Below, piece after piece: positions 5,715-7,671 of a DNA stretch of 7,671 nucleotides; the first letter of the stretch is position 1; the number at the start of each line of letters is the position of its first letter. The position numbers and the translations under genes were made by a program. Under the pieces are notes generated by a model. That model had not been told where the DNA came from. It saw only the letters and a program-made list of their open reading frames with translations, and ran no database searches. The DNA is from JBBQVO01 sp038211505 (GTDB lineage: Bacteria; Chloroflexota; Dehalococcoidia; DSTF01; JACRBR01). The stretch spans positions 1-7,671 of the forward strand of contig JBBQVO010000166.1 in NCBI GenBank assembly GCA_038211505.1, read 5' to 3'.

Positions 5715-6499
5715 CAACGGGTCTTCCACGCAGGAACATCAAGAAACACGAAGGGGCCGGGCGGGCCGGACATGAGGACGTTGTGGCCGCAGGCGCGCAG
5801 TTCGCGGGCTTCCCCGCGAGCGCCGAAGCGACCGCCATACCGAAGGTGTTCTTCTCCGACTTGCTGCCGCAGCTGGCGGACGATACCGCCGCCGTCGGCG
5901 TCGCGCTGTACGCCTTCAAGCTCCTGCAGGCAAAGCGCGGCTCGCCACGCTACGTCACGGCGGCGGAACTGGCGAGCGATCCCGGCCTCACGTCATTCCT
6001 CACGAACGCGCACGTGCAGCCGGAAGCGATCGCCGGCGCATTGCGGCGATCAATCGATGTCGGCGTGCTGCTGATGCTCGCCGTCGAGCGCGAAGGCGAG
6101 CGGCGCGAACTCTACTTCCTCAACGCGCCCGCCGATCGTCGCGGCATGGAGTCCGTGCGATCGGGCGCCGTCGATATCGGCCGCGTGCTGCGCGACGAGT
6201 CGCCTGCGGCCGCGCGATCGTCGGTATTCACGCTTTACGAGTCGCTGATCGGCACGCTGTCGCCGCTGATCGCCGGCGAGCTGACGGAGGCCGAACGCCT
6301 CTATCCGGCCGAGTGGCTGGAGGCGGCGTTCCGCGAGGCGGCGGCGCAGAACGCACGCAGTTGGCGATACGTATCACGCATCCTGGAACGCTGGGCGGTT
6401 GAGGGCCCCGATCATGCGACGACTGAACGAGATTCTGCCGGAGAGCGATACTTCAGCGGCAAGTACGGCCGCATCCTCAAGGAGCGTCTCCGGCCCTGA
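5711..6499 (+). CDS. DnaD-domain primosome protein (DnaD/DnaB_2 type), 262 aa
   Basis: Family members help open or remodel origin DNA and bring the helicase-loader complex to it, as DnaD and DnaB do in Bacillus. The start is GTG 5711, which overlaps the dnaB stop as GTGA; GAGGA (5697-5701) lies at usable spacing. Residues about 42-140 (IPKVFFSDLLPQL, VGVALYAFKLL, SPRYVTAAELASD) look like the winged-helix N-terminal domain found in such proteins. Residues about 172-231 form the DnaD/DnaB_2 domain, with VFTLYESLIGTLSPLIAGEL at the start and the diagnostic aromatic helix SWRYVSRILERWAVEG at the end, equivalent to the family's W-x-Y-I-x-x-I-L-x-x-W. The C-terminus (RYFSGKYGRILKERL) resembles the short basic tail of the family. 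The last 86 bases are shared, in another frame, with the following loader gene. Its position between helicase and loader supports the role. Confidence 0.87.
   Translation: MTTGLPRRNIKKHEGAGRAGHEDVVAAGAQFAGFPASAEATAIPKVFFSDLLPQLADDTAAVGVALYAFKLLQAKRGSPRYVTAAELASDPGLTSFLTNAHVQPEAIAGALRRSIDVGVLLMLAVEREGERRELYFLNAPADRRGMESVRSGAVDIGRVLRDESPAAARSSVFTLYESLIGTLSPLIAGELTEAERLYPAEWLEAAFREAAAQNARSWRYVSRILERWAVEGPDHATTERDSAGERYFSGKYGRILKERLRP
6401..6405 (+). promoter_or_regulatory. Ribosome binding site for the loader gene, inside the DnaD gene
   Basis: GAGGG is eight bases before ATG 6414. It supports starting the loader at that ATG despite the 86-bp overlap; the only other nearby in-frame start is TTG 6399, upstream of it. 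Later non-ATG starts would remove the cysteine pair at residues 34 and 37. Confidence 0.55.
6414..6499 (+). other. 86-bp overlap of two coding frames
   Basis: The 3' end of the DnaD gene and the 5' end of the loader gene share these bases in different frames. The DnaD frame encodes a family-like tail (KYGRILKERL), whereas the loader frame encodes Ser/Ala-rich, low-complexity sequence, so constraint here probably comes mainly from the DnaD side. Confidence 0.65.
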
Positions 6500-7671
6500 C
6501 CTCGGCGACGTCTGCGCGTACTGCCACGGCGCGCGCTACGTGCGCGCGAAGGCCACGCTCGGCGATGCAGACTTCGGGACGGCGATCGCCTGTCGCTGCG
6601 CCTCCGACGAGTCGACGGAGACGCGCGGCGATCGGCTCGCGCGCTACTCGCAGATCGGCGCGCTGTCGCGGCTGACGTTTCAGAACTTGATCGTCCGCGG
6701 CCGCAGCGCCGGCGCGAAGGAGCAGGAGCAGTACAAGCGCTGCGCCGATGACGCGCGCGCGTTCGCCGACGGGCCGGACGGGTGGATCGTCCTCTCCGGC
6801 GCCAGCGGTTGCGGCAAGACGCACATCGCCGCGGCGATCGTCAACCGCGTCATCGCGCGCGGCGAAGCGGCGCTCTTCGTCGTTGTGCCGGATCTGCTCG
6901 ATCATCTGCGCGCGGCGTACCAGCCCGGCGCCGAGATCGGCTACGACGAGCTGTTCGAGCGCGTTCGCAACGCGCCGGTGCTCGTGCTCGACGATCTCGG
7001 CACGCAGGCGCCGACGCCGTGGGCGCAGGAGAAGTTGTTCCAGCTGATTAACCACCGCTTCAACACGCGCCTGCCCACCGTCGTCACGACGAACCTTCTG
7101 CCCGATCAGATCGACGAACGCCTGCGTACGCGGCTCACCGACGCGAGCATCGCCCACGTCTACGTGATCGAAGCGCGGCGGCCGTCGGAGATGCGCGCGC
7201 TCGATGTGCTCGATCACCCGCTGATCCGCGACATGACGTTCGAGCGCTTCGACGCGCGCGGGCCGCATCTGATGGGCGACGATCGCAAGCGTGTTGAGAA
7301 CGCCTACCGCCAGGCGATCACCTTCGCCGAAGCTCCCGACGGCTGGCTGCTGTTCATGGGGCCGCACGGCTCCGGCAAGACGCACCTCGCCGCCGCCATC
7401 GCCAACTATCGTCGCGCCCGCGGCGAGACGCCGGCCTTCGTCGTCGTGCCGGATCTGCTCGACTACCTGCGCCGTGGCTTTGCGGGCGACGATCAGCGGA
7501 CCTCGCACGACGCCTTCGACGAGACGAAGCGCGCGCCGCTCTTGATCCTCGATGATCTCGACGCGCAGGCGTCGATCGCCTGGGTGCACGATCGCCTCTT
7601 CCAGCTGCTCAACTACCGCCACACCGCGCGGCTCTCGACCGTGATCACGACCGCGCTCTCGCTCGATGATC
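6414..7671 (+). CDS. DnaC/DnaI-like helicase-loader ATPase with two tandem AAA+ modules; 3' end outside window
   Basis: At least 419 residues in one uninterrupted frame. DnaC/DnaI proteins are AAA+ ATPases that place the DnaB hexamer on DNA. The low-complexity Ser/Ala N-terminus (about 10-30) is followed by C34-x-x-C37 and C60-x-C62, a likely zinc-binding module as in DnaI-type loaders. Module 1: Walker A GASGCGKT (129-136), Walker B VLVLDDLG (189-196), sensor-1 VVTTN (223-227), then ERLRTRLTD (235-243) with the probable arginine finger. Module 2: Walker A GPHGSGKT (316-323), Walker B LLILDDLD (376-383), and VITTA (410-414) where Ala replaces the sensor-1 Asn. The modules align without gaps at 187 residues; by eye about 50 of 104 positions (124-227 against 311-414) are identical. 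Ordinary DnaC/DnaI has one module and about 250-310 residues. IstB-type transposition ATPases share this fold, but the dnaB and dnaD context and lack of a transposase argue for helicase loading. Confidence 0.88.
   Translation, partial: MRRLNEILPESDTSAASTAASSRSVSGPDLGDVCAYCHGARYVRAKATLGDADFGTAIACRCASDESTETRGDRLARYSQIGALSRLTFQNLIVRGRSAGAKEQEQYKRCADDARAFADGPDGWIVLSGASGCGKTHIAAAIVNRVIARGEAALFVVVPDLLDHLRAAYQPGAEIGYDELFERVRNAPVLVLDDLGTQAPTPWAQEKLFQLINHRFNTRLPTVVTTNLLPDQIDERLRTRLTDASIAHVYVIEARRPSEMRALDVLDHPLIRDMTFERFDARGPHLMGDDRKRVENAYRQAITFAEAPDGWLLFMGPHGSGKTHLAAAIANYRRARGETPAFVVVPDLLDYLRRGFAGDDQRTSHDAFDETKRAPLLILDDLDAQASIAWVHDRLFQLLNYRHTARLSTVITTALSLDD
6876..7462 (+). repeat. Intragenic direct repeat, period 561 bp, from AAA+ module duplication
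   Basis: The two ATPase modules repeat at exactly 561 bp. The best-conserved DNA patch is 6876-6901 against 7437-7462, identical at 25 of 26 bases and encoding FVVVPDLLD in both copies. The Walker A region is also close at DNA level. Confidence 0.8.

Noticed and set aside
6477..7622. Long minus-strand open frame (381 codons) opposite the loader gene
   Set aside because: The plus strand carries two complete Walker A/B sets over the same bases; the antisense product is compositionally odd (Arg/Ala/Val/Glu) and appears repeated only because the sense gene is.
6414..7671. IstB transposition helper ATPase of an insertion sequence
   Set aside because: IstB shares the DnaC-like fold, but there is no IstA transposase or terminal inverted repeat, and the gene is embedded in the dnaB-dnaD cluster with a zinc-type N-terminus.

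Overview
The window is GC-rich bacterial chromosome, most consistent with a member of the Chloroflexota (Dehalococcoidia-like or a relative). The assignment is inferred from gene content: a replicative helicase gene followed directly by a DnaD-type primosome gene and a DnaC/DnaI-type loader ATPase, with ribosomal protein L9 just upstream, and a DnaD-like N-terminus resembling those I recall from that phylum. No 16S rRNA or other taxonomic marker is present, so this is not proven. I see no tRNA, rRNA, CRISPR array, insertion sequence or phage gene.

Left part (1-1984, minus strand): a crotonase-fold enoyl-CoA hydratase/isomerase-family gene cut by the left edge, and upstream of it on the same strand a 428-aa alpha/beta hydrolase with a recognisable Ser-Asp-His triad. 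Both point to catabolism of acyl or ester substrates. A 140-bp divergent intergenic region (1985-2124) separates them from the plus-strand genes and carries a good extended -10 promoter for the rightward gene.

Middle part (2125-3417, plus strand): a 171-aa VOC/glyoxalase-fold metalloenzyme ending in a perfect 12-bp terminator hairpin; a small secreted protein of about 58 mature residues with a Cys-His ... His-Gly-Asp pattern, ending in a second terminator-like hairpin; then about 330 bp with no credible gene but several inverted repeats, which I read as the promoter region and leader of rplI.

Right part (3418-7671, plus strand): a probable operon of rplI (L9 with an unusual acidic tail), an unrecognised 65-aa gene, dnaB (replicative helicase), a DnaD-domain gene and an open-ended DnaC/DnaI-like gene. 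Spacing tightens along the way: 86 bp containing a nested hairpin before the 65-aa gene, 3 bp before dnaB, a 4-bp GTGA overlap between dnaB and the DnaD gene, and an 86-bp overlap between the DnaD gene and the loader gene. Helicase, primosome adaptor and loader ATPase would thus be made together.

The most unusual object is the last gene. A single polypeptide has a Cys-rich N-terminus and two DnaC-like AAA+ modules in tandem at an exact 187-residue period. Both modules keep Walker A and Walker B, but the second has lost the sensor-1 asparagine. The gene runs off the window, so the end of its second module cannot be judged.
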